Assembly: GCA_003342815.1 (NCBI GenBank)
Contig: PTEX01000054.1
Coordinates: forward strand, 2,513,919 to 2,577,918
Source: Eudromia elegans
Taxonomy: Eukaryota; Chordata; Aves; Tinamiformes; Tinamidae
Reading direction: 5' to 3'
DNA: 64,000 nucleotides
Positions 13,801 through 25,913 of the stretch are shown one piece after another. The translations under genes and the position numbers were made by a program. The first letter of the stretch is position 1; each line of letters opens with the position of its first letter. Under the pieces are notes generated by a model. The model worked only from the letters and a program-made list of their open reading frames with translations, was not told the DNA's origin and did no database searches.

Positions 13801-15660
13801 CAACCTGGAACGGGGAGCAGGCAGGAGAGCACAGCAGCACGTTAGCCAAGGAGGCTCCTGCAGGGAGGGGGCTGCACACAACGTGCCTGCTCTGACATTC
13901 CAAATCCAGTTATTTTATTTCCCCCAAAAGGGCTGGTCCAAACTGCTGAGACTCATTTTCTCTTGCACTCAGCTGAACCACCTGTGTACCTGGTCAGCCT
14001 GATAATAACCCTGGACAGCACAAAGCTTACTGCAACGGCCTGCTAGCTGCCAACATTTATAACATATAGTAACGCATAATAATAGAACGCACAAACTTCA
14101 GACTTCGAAGTAGAAATTCGGGCAAACAGCTCGAGCCTCTCCAAAGGCTGGATACTTAACGGAGCACAGTTCAGCAGCTCTCTAGTTTACGTGGCTAAAT
14201 CATCACTGCTAAAACTGTTTTCAACAATAATCTGAATAAAACAGTTTTTTCAGGTGTTTCCAAGATGCTTTGAACAAGTAAAAAATAATTTTCTGATTTT
14301 AATTTCCTCAAACGAAGCGTAATCAAGTAAATAATGTCGGCTTATCTTCATGATCTTGTCTTACTCAGGCTGACGCACAACTTGGTTCATCCTCACCCAG
14401 CCCTCAAAGACTCCCAAGTCTGCTGCTTTCCAGGTCTACAACTGCAAAGGAATTGCCTGCTCCACTCGCAAATTATTTCCCCATGTTTCACTAGTATCAA
14501 TGCCCAGACTGGGTCACTGCAAATCTGATCACTAAGGCATATTTCAGCATGCGAAAAAAAAACCCAAACTTTTATTCAAATGACTCCAAAAAAATTAGCC
14601 TTTCAGACATGTAAAGCTTATTTTCTCTTCCACGTATTTGAAGATAGAGGGATAGAAGGAAAGCAGTGGAGACGGATAGGTTAAACCAAGTTAAATATTG
14701 TCATCTCCCATCCCCGGAGCATTTAACAATTCACACTTATTTGCAAGATCTGGACTTATTCAGTTGCTGCTGGGTGTTGATATTTTCACTGTTGTTGTGA
14801 ATGAGCTTAAACGCACACATTGACTGAAGCAGTAGATAAACTTTTAAATATTTAAAGCCAATACTAATTTTCTGTTCCCAAAATTCCGCACTCACAAGAC
14901 ACTTCTTTCAAGATTTGCCTCCCAGCATGCCAAATCAGAAACAGTATTCTAATATTTAAGTATCAAGCCCCTAATAGTCATCTGTATAACCATGGAAATA
15001 TTACTGTATCTTTTCCAGCAAGTTGACAATTTGCGAAGAAAGCAGAAATGACCCAAATAGATCTGTCACATCTTTTAAAATTGGTCTTCAGAAACAGAAG
15101 CATAAATATCCTCCATTTCATCAGTACTTTTTCAGACTCTTTTTTTCTGCTAACCACCAGATTGCTTATAGCAGCCATCAGGGAAAGTCCAAGGACATTC
15201 CCGACAGCAATGGATAGGAACCTGAAGGCAATTGGCACTTGTCTCCTGATTTACGAGGGGGGAACGCAGCTAAGGGAAAGAGATGCCCTAAGAGCCGCTG
15301 CGGCCCCGACAGCGACGCATACAGAGCAGGAAACACGATGGAAAGCAGCTCTCTGAAATACACCATTACATTTAGTAATTCCTTCCATATTTGTTATGCC
15401 AAGAGGGATGCTCCTTCGGCTTGGAGATTGAGACTAACCCATGCACTGGGTTACCTCTTTCTCTGCACAGTGGTTGCTATCACAGAGCTTCTTCTCTATT
15501 AATGAGAGCACGTCTGAGGTTTTAGGAACACAAACGGACCTGTTTGAAGTGCCGCTGCTCCCAAGCGTGTTACGTGTCCACCTCAAGGCATTTTTCATCA
15601 TACTGGATAGGGGTCCAGACAACTCTGCAGTTCTGGAAAGTTGCACTCCCGCCTTCTAAT

Positions 15661-15708
15661 CTTCCCTTTTTATTTAAGAAGAAACTTCCCTTTTTATTTA
15701 AGAGAGCA
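15661..15708. repeat. 24-bp direct tandem duplication
   Basis: CTTCCCTTTTTATTTAAGA is repeated with a 24-base period (15661-15684 and 15685-15708). The copies differ only in the last few bases (AGAAA against GAGCA). This is a recent local duplication in intron 2. Confidence 0.88.
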
Positions 15709-17119
15709 AAACCAGCAGAAGACAAACACAGAGGTGCACGATATTCAGCCCTTGTGCAAAGAGGAATACTAGGGAAGCTCTCCACCAAAATAAGTACAGT
15801 CTGACACTGTCCCACTTATTCTGGTGGTACTGGGTTTTATTCACACCCACTTCTACCGCACCCATCACCTTAGACAGGAGAGGGTGGCCCTATCAGATCT
15901 TGCATGTCTGAGCTGCTTCCTCTGGGAGCAACAGCTGCGCAGCCAGTCTGCTGCTGCTGCTTGTTCTTACCGTTAAGATACTTTCTTCTGACTTTTTTCT
16001 GATCCCAATTTTTTCAATTCTGCTCCAAGAAGTACTGGGGCAGGAAAGGAGAGGAAAAAAACTCGATTCTCTTCTAACGTATTGTATGGACAGCTTCACA
16101 ACTGTATTTTAAATCTAATCACAAATGATTTAATGGGGGGGGGGCATTCACTTCCTTCCCCATCTTGCTTATTTACTGTAGAAAACAAACTGCGTATTGT
16201 TTTCCTACTGTTTCTGCTAAAGGAACTACACAGAAAAAATCACTTTCTTCTGTGTATCAACTCCCACCGAGTTTACCAAGGTCCTCTCACAGCACACTCA
16301 GAAGTACAGCGCTGTTTTACTTTTTCCCCAGTAACATTCTGTTCCATAAAAATAAAGTTGCCATGAAGTAAAGAAATCATCCTGAAACAAATCAGTAAAT
16401 ATGCTATCAGCTGGGAGCAGGCCGTTACATTCGCATTCTGAAGAACCCATCATTTTCCTTAAGGAAAAAGAGGAAAATTCCCATATGAGTTTTTCAGAAT
16501 GAACTTAAGTTTCTTAAAAAAAAAACTGAAAATGCTTCTCCGCTAATTGATTTTATTTCTGGCATTCTGTACCATTTTCTGTACCCTCTGTGCTCTTTTG
16601 CTGATCCCTCTCCCCATGGTTTGCTTCCTTCTGCCAAGGGCATCAATTCCTCACCCTATTCAAGCTGCTACGTTTATTCTCCATTTTCTTTTGTGCCTTT
16701 GCTTAAAGCTGCTCCTGCTCCTTCCAAGGTGCTGCATCCCCAAATTGTCTCTTTTTCAAACCAACAGAACTGACTTCTGTCCCAGGGAGCCTCCTCGGGC
16801 ACCGGTTAAACAATCCCACTTCCACCAGCATCCCTCCTGCTGCACCAACAGGAAGCAGAGCAGCATCTGCTACTTGAGAAGCAGCAAGAAGGGGCAGGAA
16901 AGCTGCCTACTGCTTCTCTCCCAGGAAGATACTTGGAAGGAAACAATACTTGCGTATCACTTATCTGGAAGGGGCTTTGGAAACCACAGAACATTCCTAG
17001 ACGAACAGATTGCTGGCTACCGCCAGGGAAAAGGAAAGAGTGGAGGAAAAAGGAGGGAAAAAAAGCATTGCTGGGTATTCATTACAGTTAATAAAATGCA
17101 TTTGTATTTATTTTCTAAA

Positions 17120-17139
17120 TAATTAGGCATGCCTAATTA
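17120..17139. repeat. Perfect 20-bp palindrome TAATTAGGCATGCCTAATTA
   Basis: The sequence equals its own reverse complement over all 20 bases. Each end is TAATTA, a core homeodomain site, around a central GGCATGCC. It lies 636 bases downstream of the CUX1 exon in intron 2. A perfect palindrome of this length is expected about 0.06 times in a random window of this size. Confidence 0.9.
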
Positions 17140-17768
17140 CATATACTGCATATCCTATAAGGAGCTTTAAAATACTTTAAATGTTTAGATATTTTTAGCT
17201 TCTTAGATGAGAAGTTCACCCTTCTGGAGCTTGACTAGCATCGGTTCTGACACCTTGCACATGCCACCTGGTAGCACGTGATGCTCATCCTCTGAGGGGA
17301 GATTTCGCAAGAGCTCAGCACTGACCTTGCTGCATTAGCAGCAGAATCAACAGGAAAACTTAATTTGACTATTGGTGGGGGGAAAAAGGAGCATTTCTAA
17401 AGTTATACCCTTGATATATTTATTTAGGCAGTGAAAGGTCAGTTCCTACATGCAAGTAGTAAGAGCATGCAGATTACTAAACAAAACCCTTTGCAGTTCT
17501 CCAGGTTTTAGGTTATTATGAAATTTAGATCAACCTCTTTGAAGTCTTACATTCATACCTCCTCCAAAATAGTCAGCTCATATTTTATTAATTACAGAAT
17601 GCAAAAGCTGTCTGAGGAGAGAAGCCAAAGATAAGCAGTTGTGGTTAAGATGGTGGACTTAGCAGTGTGTACAAGCAAATCATGGGAACAAACCATTAAG
17701 GACACCCTTAAACGGGCCTAGTAACACAAACTATTTCAAGGAAGTCAAAAGACTGGAAGAGCTTTTCT

Positions 17769-17774
17769 CCTCAC
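17769..17774 (-). promoter_or_regulatory. CUX1: 5' splice site of CUX1 intron 2 (GAG|GTGAGG)
   Basis: The minus strand reads CCAGAG|GTGAGGAG directly after the last codon (Glu) of the exon. GTGAGG is a good match to the GTRAGT donor consensus, and it leaves a phase-0 junction. The expected next exon (starting DLRKQVAP in CUX1) was looked for at lower coordinates and not seen, so intron 2 extends past position 1. Confidence 0.88.
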
Positions 17775-17885
17775 CTCTGGAGTGTTCTTCTTGAACTCGC
17801 GGCTTTGCTCGATAAGTTTTTTCCTAGACTGCTCACTTTCATCTTGCCGGTTAGCCAATATTGTTGCTGTGGTATCAAGCTCTCT
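17775..17885 (-). CDS. CUX1: CUX1 coding exon 2 (start of the N-terminal coiled coil, shared by CUX1 p200 and CASP)
   Basis: Read on the minus strand, this exon is 37 codons with no stop. It begins [10 protein letters not shown], runs through [10 protein letters not shown] and ends EFKKNTPE. I recognise it as the second coding exon of CUX1, which joins exon 1 in phase 0. As I recall the human protein, this copy differs at three places: Thr for Ala at residue 5, Ile for Val at 9 and Lys for Arg at 23. The CUX2 equivalent (KELNSVASEL...) is far more different, so this is the CUX1 paralogue. CUX1 full length is a nuclear transcription factor with three Cut repeats and a homeodomain. The CASP splice form shares this N-terminal part but ends in a Golgi membrane anchor. 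The segment is charged, rich in Glu, Lys, Arg and Gln, and belongs to the N-terminal coiled coil. A TTGACAG acceptor precedes it and GAG|GTGAGG follows. Both ends are phase 0. The rest of the gene lies outside the window. Confidence 0.95.
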
Positions 17886-17920
17886 CTGTCAAGAAAAAAA
17901 AAAGCAACTGCAGTTAGAGA
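17886..17920 (-). promoter_or_regulatory. CUX1: 3' splice site of CUX1 intron 1 (branch point, T tract and acceptor AG)
   Basis: On the minus strand, a TCTCTAAC branch-point-like motif (plus-strand 17913-17920, branch A at 17914) lies 29 nt before the exon. It is followed by a run of ten T and then CTTGACAG, ending at 17886. The exon opens with AGAGAG, so two more AG dinucleotides follow at once. Using either would break the phase-0 frame, so the CAG ending at 17886 is taken as the true acceptor. Confidence 0.88.
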
Positions 17921-20454
17921 CTTAGTCATCACAGAAATAAAATATGCTCAGGCAGACATCAGCTTGTGGAGAATAAGGGAAGGCCTGGATGACAAAGCTA
18001 TGCAAAGCACCAAGTCTCCTGAAATGAAACCTTCTGAAAGCCATTAAATGAAATGCACAGCCATTCAAATTCCATCTTGAAACCAAAATATCACCATTTT
18101 TTCCTTAAAAGCTTTCATGGCTTTACCCCAGCATTAACACTGGCCGGTGGCAGTGGCATGCAGGTCATCTCCCCAGAGTGCCCAAATCCAACACAGGTTA
18201 CAGAGCTCTAACAAATTCAAGACAGGTCTATTTTCACCTGAGTACCTTTGGAATCATCATCATAGTTAATATGCCCACTGATAATCAGTGAATAAAGCCC
18301 AGTTCCAAACAGTTAGTCATACTTTCACAAGAGTAAACGTTGCAACTTTCAAGTGCTTCTGTACCAGGATGGATGTGTATGAGGGCTACATGACACCAAA
18401 TCTGACCTCTGCTGAAACGACATGAAAAAAAACGTTCCTTCCGCAGTTTCCCACTCAAAAGGATGCACTTTCCCCTCTTTATCACCACACATTTAGGAGA
18501 TATGTAAAGTTGTTGTTTTTTTCCCCTCATAAATATATGGACCATAGTTATCTTAATCCTCAGAAATGAGCTAAATATGACAAATGGATTCTAGATTAGG
18601 CAGCATGCTGGAGCTAGTGACCTAAATATTGTCCCTGTAATGCTTAAAAATGGTATTTTTGACTTTAAGTAAAAAAATAGGGCAATATGTCCACCAGATC
18701 TTGGTTTGGAATTCTGTAACATATGTGAAATCTATTGCAGAAAAGTGGGAAATACTTAACAGTTGGATAAACCACATTTGAAATTCATCCCAGCTAAGTT
18801 TATGCAAGAAAAAAGAGCAACAGAAACCAATGTGGTTAAGCAGCACTATAAAGAGCAATATAACGGCTAAGCAGAAGGCTTTTAAAAAATATAAACAATC
18901 TGGTACGGCCAGCAACTTGGAAAACTATATTTAAAAAGGAAGCACACATTTAGAGCAAAGCAAAGAAAAAACAAATCATGAAATAAGAGGGAATTTAAGT
19001 AGACCAAAGAATCAAACGCTTGCTGTACGTTATAGAGCTTTAAAATTGGAGAAGTAGATTTTTGAAGACCTTTACTTTCAAGTTTAGACAAAGGGAAGAA
19101 AAGGAAGAACCAATTCAAGCAAAGATCTCTTTCTCTGCCATGATGAGCAGAAGAGACGGGTGGCAAATGAAGAGTAAAGTCCTTCTTGCCCCGATTGCTT
19201 CATCGATACCAGCAATCCGGGACGTTCTACACAAACTTCTTCCTGCGCCTTTCCAAACTCCTCTGGGACATTTCTCACTCCAAAACACTTTCGTAGGTAC
19301 AGACATAGGCGAGGGTGAACACAAGCATGCAGCTAGACTGGTTTGACCCCGTGGAAAGGCAGTACAGAGCAGTGAAGTCCTTAAGCTCAAGGTCCTCTCT
19401 AGGGTTTATGAACGGGCACAGCTAGATGCACTTTCAACAGTAAAATCAAGCCCTCTATATATTACACTACATATTAAGGCTATAAGCTATGCCATGGCTG
19501 ACAATCCCAAGACCAAAACCACTTGAAAATTACTGGGTTGTTCTCCCTTACTTGATCTGAACCATAAACACAACAGGTCTATTTAAACATAAATACAGTT
19601 ACAGGATTACAACCAACAAGCATAAATGGAAGATTTTTCACAATACAGGTCTTCATCTCAAAGGAGATCACCATGATTGGAAAAGCTCAAACAGCCAATG
19701 CATTATTTTTGTAAGCAAGCGCGTATCAAAGGAGTCTGCAAGCCTGAGAGCCCCAATTTGGGCAAAAGGCAAAAGGGGCCAGACTCTTCCCAAACCTTTT
19801 CCTTAAGGAGCCACAAAGTGAAAGGAGATTGTGTAGAGAGAAGCGCTTCACGACACTGTTACAGAGCAACAGAAGTCTCAATATCTTGGAAATCAAAAAG
19901 GTTCAATGAAAAGCTAACAAGAACCAAGGCTCAAAGGTGTGTGGTAGTGACCTCGCTCCAGGAGGGGTTCACGGTCGACAATCTTGAGCTCCAAGGATTC
20001 AAAAGCGAGAACAAACTTTCTGGCGAGGAATACCCGTTTTCCAATTGTCCGTGCAGAAAGTGAGTCAGGACTTGGAACACGTTTTGGAACAAGAAGTGAG
20101 AACAAGCAGGACTTACTCTTCTCACTTCTTCCTCCTTACCCCAAAATCCCATCAATTCCAGGCAGCTTGAACAAGCCATTTGGGAAGCTCACACTGCTTA
20201 CCATAACTAAGGACTCTCTCTCCAGTTTCTGCTTTGACCCGTTCCAACAAATTTATTGGAGTGGGAGGGAGGCAGTTGGAAGAGAGGAGGCAAGGAAGTC
20301 TTATGCTCTTAAGCAGAGGAGCCATTAAAAGCAATCCTCAAAAGTAAACCTTAAAAGGTTTCTTTCAGGCTGTATATACATATATATAAATCTAAATATA
20401 AGGGGTCAGTCTGCCATCCACTGCAACCACCATCAACTCCAAGCAAACTCGTCT

Positions 20455-20760
20455 TCCTTGAACGCCGCTACCGTAGATTTCCCGGCAGCGGCTCCCTCAC
20501 CTCGGCCAGGCACCCCGGGGCCTCCCCGATCCGTTCCCCGCGGGGTGCCGGGAAGCGGCACGGTCAGCAGGGCTGGAGAGCCACTCCGCTGGCACTCACA
20601 GGCCCCATCTGACACTGAATCCGTTCCCAGGCCAGGCTCACTCGGCTCTTATGGAAGTGTCGACCCACTGTACAGTGGAGGTGGGAAGCCCTGCGAGCGG
20701 CCGGTGGGCATCTCTCCAAAGGGTCCCATGGGACTCCGCTTGGGACACGATTCTGAATAA
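20455..20760. promoter_or_regulatory. Intronic CpG-rich patch 2.6 kb upstream of exon 2
   Basis: About 23 CpG in 300 bases by hand count, densest at 20461-20580, in an AT-rich setting. It includes CCCCGCGGGG. It could be an orphan CpG island, an alternative promoter of the minus-strand gene, or an old GC-rich insertion. Downstream on the minus strand there are donor-like sites TATG|GTAAGC (GTAAGC at 20201-20196) and AGA|GTAAGT (GTAAGT at 20116-20111). These keep a first-exon role possible but do not prove it. Confidence 0.35.
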
Positions 20761-23654
20761 AAACAGGGGTTTCTTGGCCATTTTGTGAAGGTCTCTGCCC
20801 CACCCACAACCCACATCACGGTGAGGGAAAAGCAAAAATATCCATAAGCAGACAGAAGAGGAGCACCAGGGATCTGCTTGCACCTCCCTCGCTCTTCTCA
20901 TCCCTCATCTCCAGATGTACAAGTGCAACGGGATCAAGAAAATAATTCACCCGAAGAGAAGCAAAGCTAGAAGCAAGACCAGGGTATTACACTGGAAGGA
21001 GAAGGAGGGATAAGGGAGAGGATACACAGAAAATGCCAGTCTGGGAAGACTGAGTAGAACTAAGTAATCAACATATTTCTGCATCCTGATTCCCCCAAAT
21101 CATCCCATAATCTGTTGTGGCTGCTATTCTATTCCTGCTTGGAACCAGGATTTACTTATCTCATATAAAGTTACAAAAAGTTGTGGTGCTCACCTACGAG
21201 CACCAGCACGGAACTCCATTCCCAAATTTTGTTACTTGCCTGTTTCAAAATCCTTAACCCGAACTGCATTTACCCCAAAGCTCCTGGTGCGCCGCAGGGA
21301 GCAGGTATCAACCCTGTATCTCACACTCACCTTTTGCTCCGAGTTCTTTCAGACAGGGAAGCAAGGCCTACCAAGCACAGGGAATACCTTCCAAAGCCTA
21401 AAGGCTGCAGATGTTAACAGCATATTTTCCCCATAAGCCTCATGCTGCATATCATCTGGATACATTTGCTATGTAGAGACAAGTCATAGTTATATCAGAG
21501 ATTTTCTACCAGTAAAATACACTAGCCAAAATCTCTTCTCTACATATTTAAGGTATTTCCTTTTATCATTATTTTAATCAGTTGCTCAGACTACACGATA
21601 ATCTGCTACTAAAAGGAGTATTCAGCAGTCTCTTCCTTTTTTTATTTCCTTCCTCTGTTAGTATTTCATGTCAGATCTATTGAATCTCTCAATGCAACTT
21701 TTTTGTAATTTTTAAATTTCCTATTAAAAGAAGCAAGAAGGAAATTTTCTCTGTGCAGTGATAACACCAACATTCAAGTGCCTGGTGTAAACCTGCATAC
21801 CCGCATCACGCTGCTCTTAAGGAAACTTTACATTTCACTAGCTGGTGCTTTGGTGACGTGTCCTTCCGTATTGAAAACCTCCAAGTTCTCGATGTTCAGA
21901 GCCCTGCACAGTTACCCAGACCCTGTGCCGGATCGGCCGCGTGATCTCGAGGTGCCTCTCCGGAGAACCAAGAGCTACACTCACTTGATGGAGCTCTAGA
22001 TTAATGCTGGGGAGGTAACCACAAAGCTGACGTTCGGAAATTCATACTTTCTATTAAAGTTTTTTGCACTCATGCATATTAAAAAGGCACAAATTCCATT
22101 TTTAGAGTGCCTAAAAATGGGAAGACAAACTGGGACTGTGAAATATGCTTCTTTTCTGCAGGACGGGTTCACACGGGCCCCCGTAAAGCCCCTCATTAAC
22201 ACAAGCAAAAAGAAAGGCCACCGAGCGTGGCAGGAGAGCTCCCACCTTCCAGAGCGGCTCCGAGGGGCGAACAAGTGCTAAAGCGAGGACCGGGATGGCT
22301 GCACGTTCCACTCCCAAGGGAAAAAAATTATTAAAAAAAACCCCAAAGTCACGAGCATTAAACAAAACATGTTTCCCAACAAGCATTTTGCCATTCAGCA
22401 AACTGATGCAACTACCTTTCACACAGAGAATTAGTTAGGAAGCTTCTATAAATGCATTTTATTTCCGCGTACTGGAGTAATTTGACTCCAGGTAGGTTTT
22501 TAAGCAAGCTTTAACTGGAACCAATTTTGTGCTCTCTGCAGTACTTTTGGAGGGTGAGTCAACGTGTGTGGTGCCTGTGGCTTAAAGCAAACACAGAACA
22601 AAAACAGAGGTGACAATGTAGATATCAGTAAGGTATGTTAAGCATCAGGCTAGGTTTTTTTGAATTTTTATCTTTAAGAAAGAGTTTATTGTGGCCTTGT
22701 CTGTTCACACGAACACCCACCACCACCACGAACGGAGGGAAAGTCTATCAAAAGATCTTGCAAGGGGGTAAAGCTAGTCCCGGCTTCTCAAAAAGAGTTC
22801 CTATCAGCATAAGGCAGCTGCATAAACAAGTCAGCAATAAGCACACTAGTAGGAGAAAAGGCTGCCCATGCCTTGGCTAACACAACCTTGTGCACGTCCC
22901 CTCATCTATGCCAAAAACGATGACTGGAAGGTGAAAGCGTTAGTGACCAGCCTATGGCAGGAGACACGGCCATTCCTCCACCCCACACTGATGGCCGCCT
23001 GTCTCCATTCCCACCAGCTCTGCTTCCAGCCCACGCCACCCGCGCGGATACGGAGCTCACCTCGACGTCCCCACCACACGCGCTCAGGGTTTGCTCCCGC
23101 AGCGCGAGGCAATCCGGAGGGCAGCAGGAAGGCGCCGCTCGGAGCCCACTGCAACGACTGCTCCTCCCGCTGGGGCTCCGCACGACGTTATGATCCCACC
23201 GCCTTCCATTACCTCACCAGAAGCACCTTGCACTTCTAGTGTCTGGCAATGAAAGCTTTCAGCGAACCGACTTCATCGGTTACTTCACGCTCCCCAGAGA
23301 GCCCTGCAGTGGGTTTCATTTCCCTCGGGATCAGTATTGGAGGCAGATGCAGCGAGCTGCTCAGGGCTCGGCTCCTCCAGGCCATGCAGGGGAAGCGTCC
23401 TGGCCCTCCACACGATTGTGGGCCCTGCAGTTGGTGGCTTTCCACACCATAAAATGAGTTAATCAATCACGCACACTCTGGTTAATTCCTTTGTTAAAAA
23501 AAAAACAACCCCAAAAGGCTTTTCCTTATTGCTTGTTGCTCTCGCAGCAACTACAGGGCGTGCGGTGGGAAGTAAAAGAAAATAATCAAGCTACGTTCTC
23601 TCTTGCCAAATAAAATAAATCACAGGAATCCAAAGAAAACCTCCCCTTGTTTGA

Positions 23655-23835
23655 TAAGGCTTGGCGCGGGCACGACGCAGCGCCAGAGGTATCTGCCCGA
23701 CCACCGATCTCACTAGGTGGCCCGGAGGCAACGCGGGCCCTGCCGTCAGCGGCGCCGAACGGCCACGCGGGGAACGGCACCGGCCACCACGACCACGTCA
23801 CAGCGCCCCGGCTGCCACCGCGGGGCACTCGGCCT
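23655..23835. promoter_or_regulatory. CpG-rich patch with a CTCF-like motif
   Basis: GC-rich with many CpG (GGCGCGGGC, CACGACGCAGCGCC, CCACCGCGGGG). At 23709-23724 the plus strand reads CTCACTAGGTGGCCCG, close to the CTCF core consensus CCACYAGGKGGCRSY. The open frames across it (for example 23647-23898 plus) are rich in Pro, Arg and Ala, as expected of GC-rich non-coding DNA. A purine tract follows at 23861-23887. Confidence 0.35.
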
Positions 23836-25891
23836 TTCCTACAAGAGCTTCGGCTCTTAAAAAAGAGAAAAAAAAGAAAAAAAAAAATTAACCACTGAGT
23901 AATTACAAGCCCTTAATGCGCTGCCCTCGCCATTTGCTCCAAGCAGCAGCCCCTGTGCGCGGTGAACAGGGACCCTTTTGCTGCCATTTTGCAATAAAAC
24001 CCGTTCAGCAGCTTTGGCTAATGCCTTGCTCGCCACCCAGACCAGACTCAGGAACTGCACTGAATAATTCTTTGGACCGCTGATCAAAGCAAAACATGGT
24101 CCTAAAAGAGCGGTTTAAATAACAACAAAAAAAAAGTTCAACCCTTTAACTAGGCTCTGTTACATCATTTAAGTATTTGGTTACTCCTCCCTTCAAGCTA
24201 AGGTTTGCTAATAAAGGAAGCATGGCCGTGTTCTTTAAGCGAGACACATACTCTAACGCAGATGGGGATTTATTACTTGCTATAAAGGTTGCCACCAGTA
24301 AATCAATAGTACATATACATGCAATCTTGTTTCAGTGCGAGTTCGGAGCTCTCCTTACCAAAAAAATCATTTTTTTTTTATTCTAACTGAAAACAAACTC
24401 ATTTGCTGACATTTTATTTAACTTCATCCAAATCCCCACTTCACTAAATGTCATTTAGAACACAGAAATTCATCATTATTTTTTCCTTTGATGACACAGG
24501 CAATTTATTTTGAGACGATTTTGAACATGGCTAATGATTAAAACCAGACCAACTGTCTGCCCTGAAGTCCATCACAGCGCTCCCGCAGTCATCTCCCAGG
24601 CTCCATATGCAATCACCAATCTGAAAGCTATTTATTAAGCCATTTCCTAACATCTGGCAATAAAATATTTACCAACAAAAATATAAATACACACGTGACA
24701 AAAGCAGCATTCCAACAAAGCAATTCCTTGAAGGGTAGGAGAAAATCACCATCGACTTGGGTTAGCGTAGCACCAACCTCCCTTCTCATGGTTTCGGTGT
24801 TGCAAAACTTGACTGACTTGAAAAATTTTACCCGATCCTCCTCCTACTGATCCAAAAACAAGTTTAAATGCTGGTGTGAACCCGCACAAACACTTTTTCC
24901 TCCCTTATGAGAAAGTCACTTGCCTGATTTCATGACATCAACTGTATAAAACCAGCCTAACATCAGCTATAGGACAATGACTGCAGCACTTTGCAGAGGA
25001 AGCTGTAGGGGGAACTTGAATTAAGAACCAAGCAGTAACAAAAACAAGATCAGAAGAAAATTACTGGCAAACGATATTGTTGTTTGATAAACGATTTAAG
25101 CAGGAAGAGTATTTGGCAGAGTGTTTTCAGAAAAGGGTCCTTGACTCCTGACTAACTTGTTTCCTCCCTTGGTTCAAGTTTGTTGACTTTCTGGGCAAGC
25201 TGTAAGGTTTATGCATTTTCCCATGATGGGGAAAATATAGCATACTTGTCAAGTTGACTGCTAATGCAATTGGTGGATTAAAAAAACCTACAGATAACAA
25301 TAGGAAACAAGAAAGCAACATTTAGTTTTTAGCTACTACTAAAATCCTATTTAGAACTCTTAGTATTCTTTCAGATCTAAATCCAGATAATGAGTCAGCG
25401 TCGTATGAAAACACATTTCCTTGGAAATGCTAAAACGTATGTCTGGCATCTAATGCTGATAGGGAGCACTTCATATTTTGGACGATTAAACAGATTCCCA
25501 GATTTTAAAGCTGTTCAGTAAATGTTTATCCCTTTTATCTGGACCCTTACGGTTCAGCATAAGCATCACACTTCATGTTGAATCGAAACACAGAGGCGTT
25601 GGAATGCAGAGCGCCTTCTCTAGCTAGGTGTTTCCCAACAACACATTGCAGTACTTAGTTAAGCTCATTTTCTGTGGCATGAAAAGGAAAATAGCAAATT
25701 GACTCACGAAATAAAATTAGCTGATGTACAGTCACAAGGAGGCTCTCTAAGGTGCCAGCACACATAACAGCATAAACTAAAAAAAAAAAAACCTGTCTTA
25801 TATTAAAATTAACTTAAAAGCACCTACACGATGCTCTGTACAATAGTTTTAATGTGGTCTACCTTTTTTTTTTTTTTAAATTGGCATTTCT

Positions 25892-25913
25892 GGTAACATC
25901 TCTTAATGTTACC
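25892..25913. repeat. Inverted repeat GGTAACAT / ATGTTACC
   Basis: Eight-base perfect arms at 25892-25899 and 25906-25913 around a 6-base loop. A looser outer match (TTCT ... AGAA) lies outside. Intronic, no known role. Confidence 0.7.

Larger units (their letters stand above)
1..17774 (-). other. CUX1: CUX1 intron 2, 5' part (continues beyond the left edge)
   Basis: This is non-coding DNA downstream of the CUX1 exon in the direction of transcription. It is mostly AT-rich with scattered CpG-rich patches (about 950-1090, 6050-6250 and 7200-7865, listed separately; a shorter one lies at about 13460-13520). It also holds short tandem repeats, a 24-bp duplication and a 20-bp palindrome near the exon. 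No further CUX1 exon and no RNA gene were recognised. Open frames here, including the 191-codon frame at 16547-17122, have low-complexity products made from pyrimidine- or purine-rich tracts. They match no family I know and are treated as chance. Confidence 0.85.

Noticed and set aside
16547..17122. Longest open frame (191 codons, plus strand) as a gene
   Set aside because: The product starts as a Leu/Cys/Phe-rich stretch from pyrimidine-rich DNA and ends Lys/Gly-rich from purine-rich DNA. There is no family resemblance, no splice or promoter context, and it lies antisense in an intron. Chance is the simplest explanation.
17640..17680. CR1-like phrase GGTGGACTTAGCAGTG near the exon
   Set aside because: It resembles a phrase common in CR1 tails (GGTGGACTTGGCAGTG), but it is too short and has no matching flanks.
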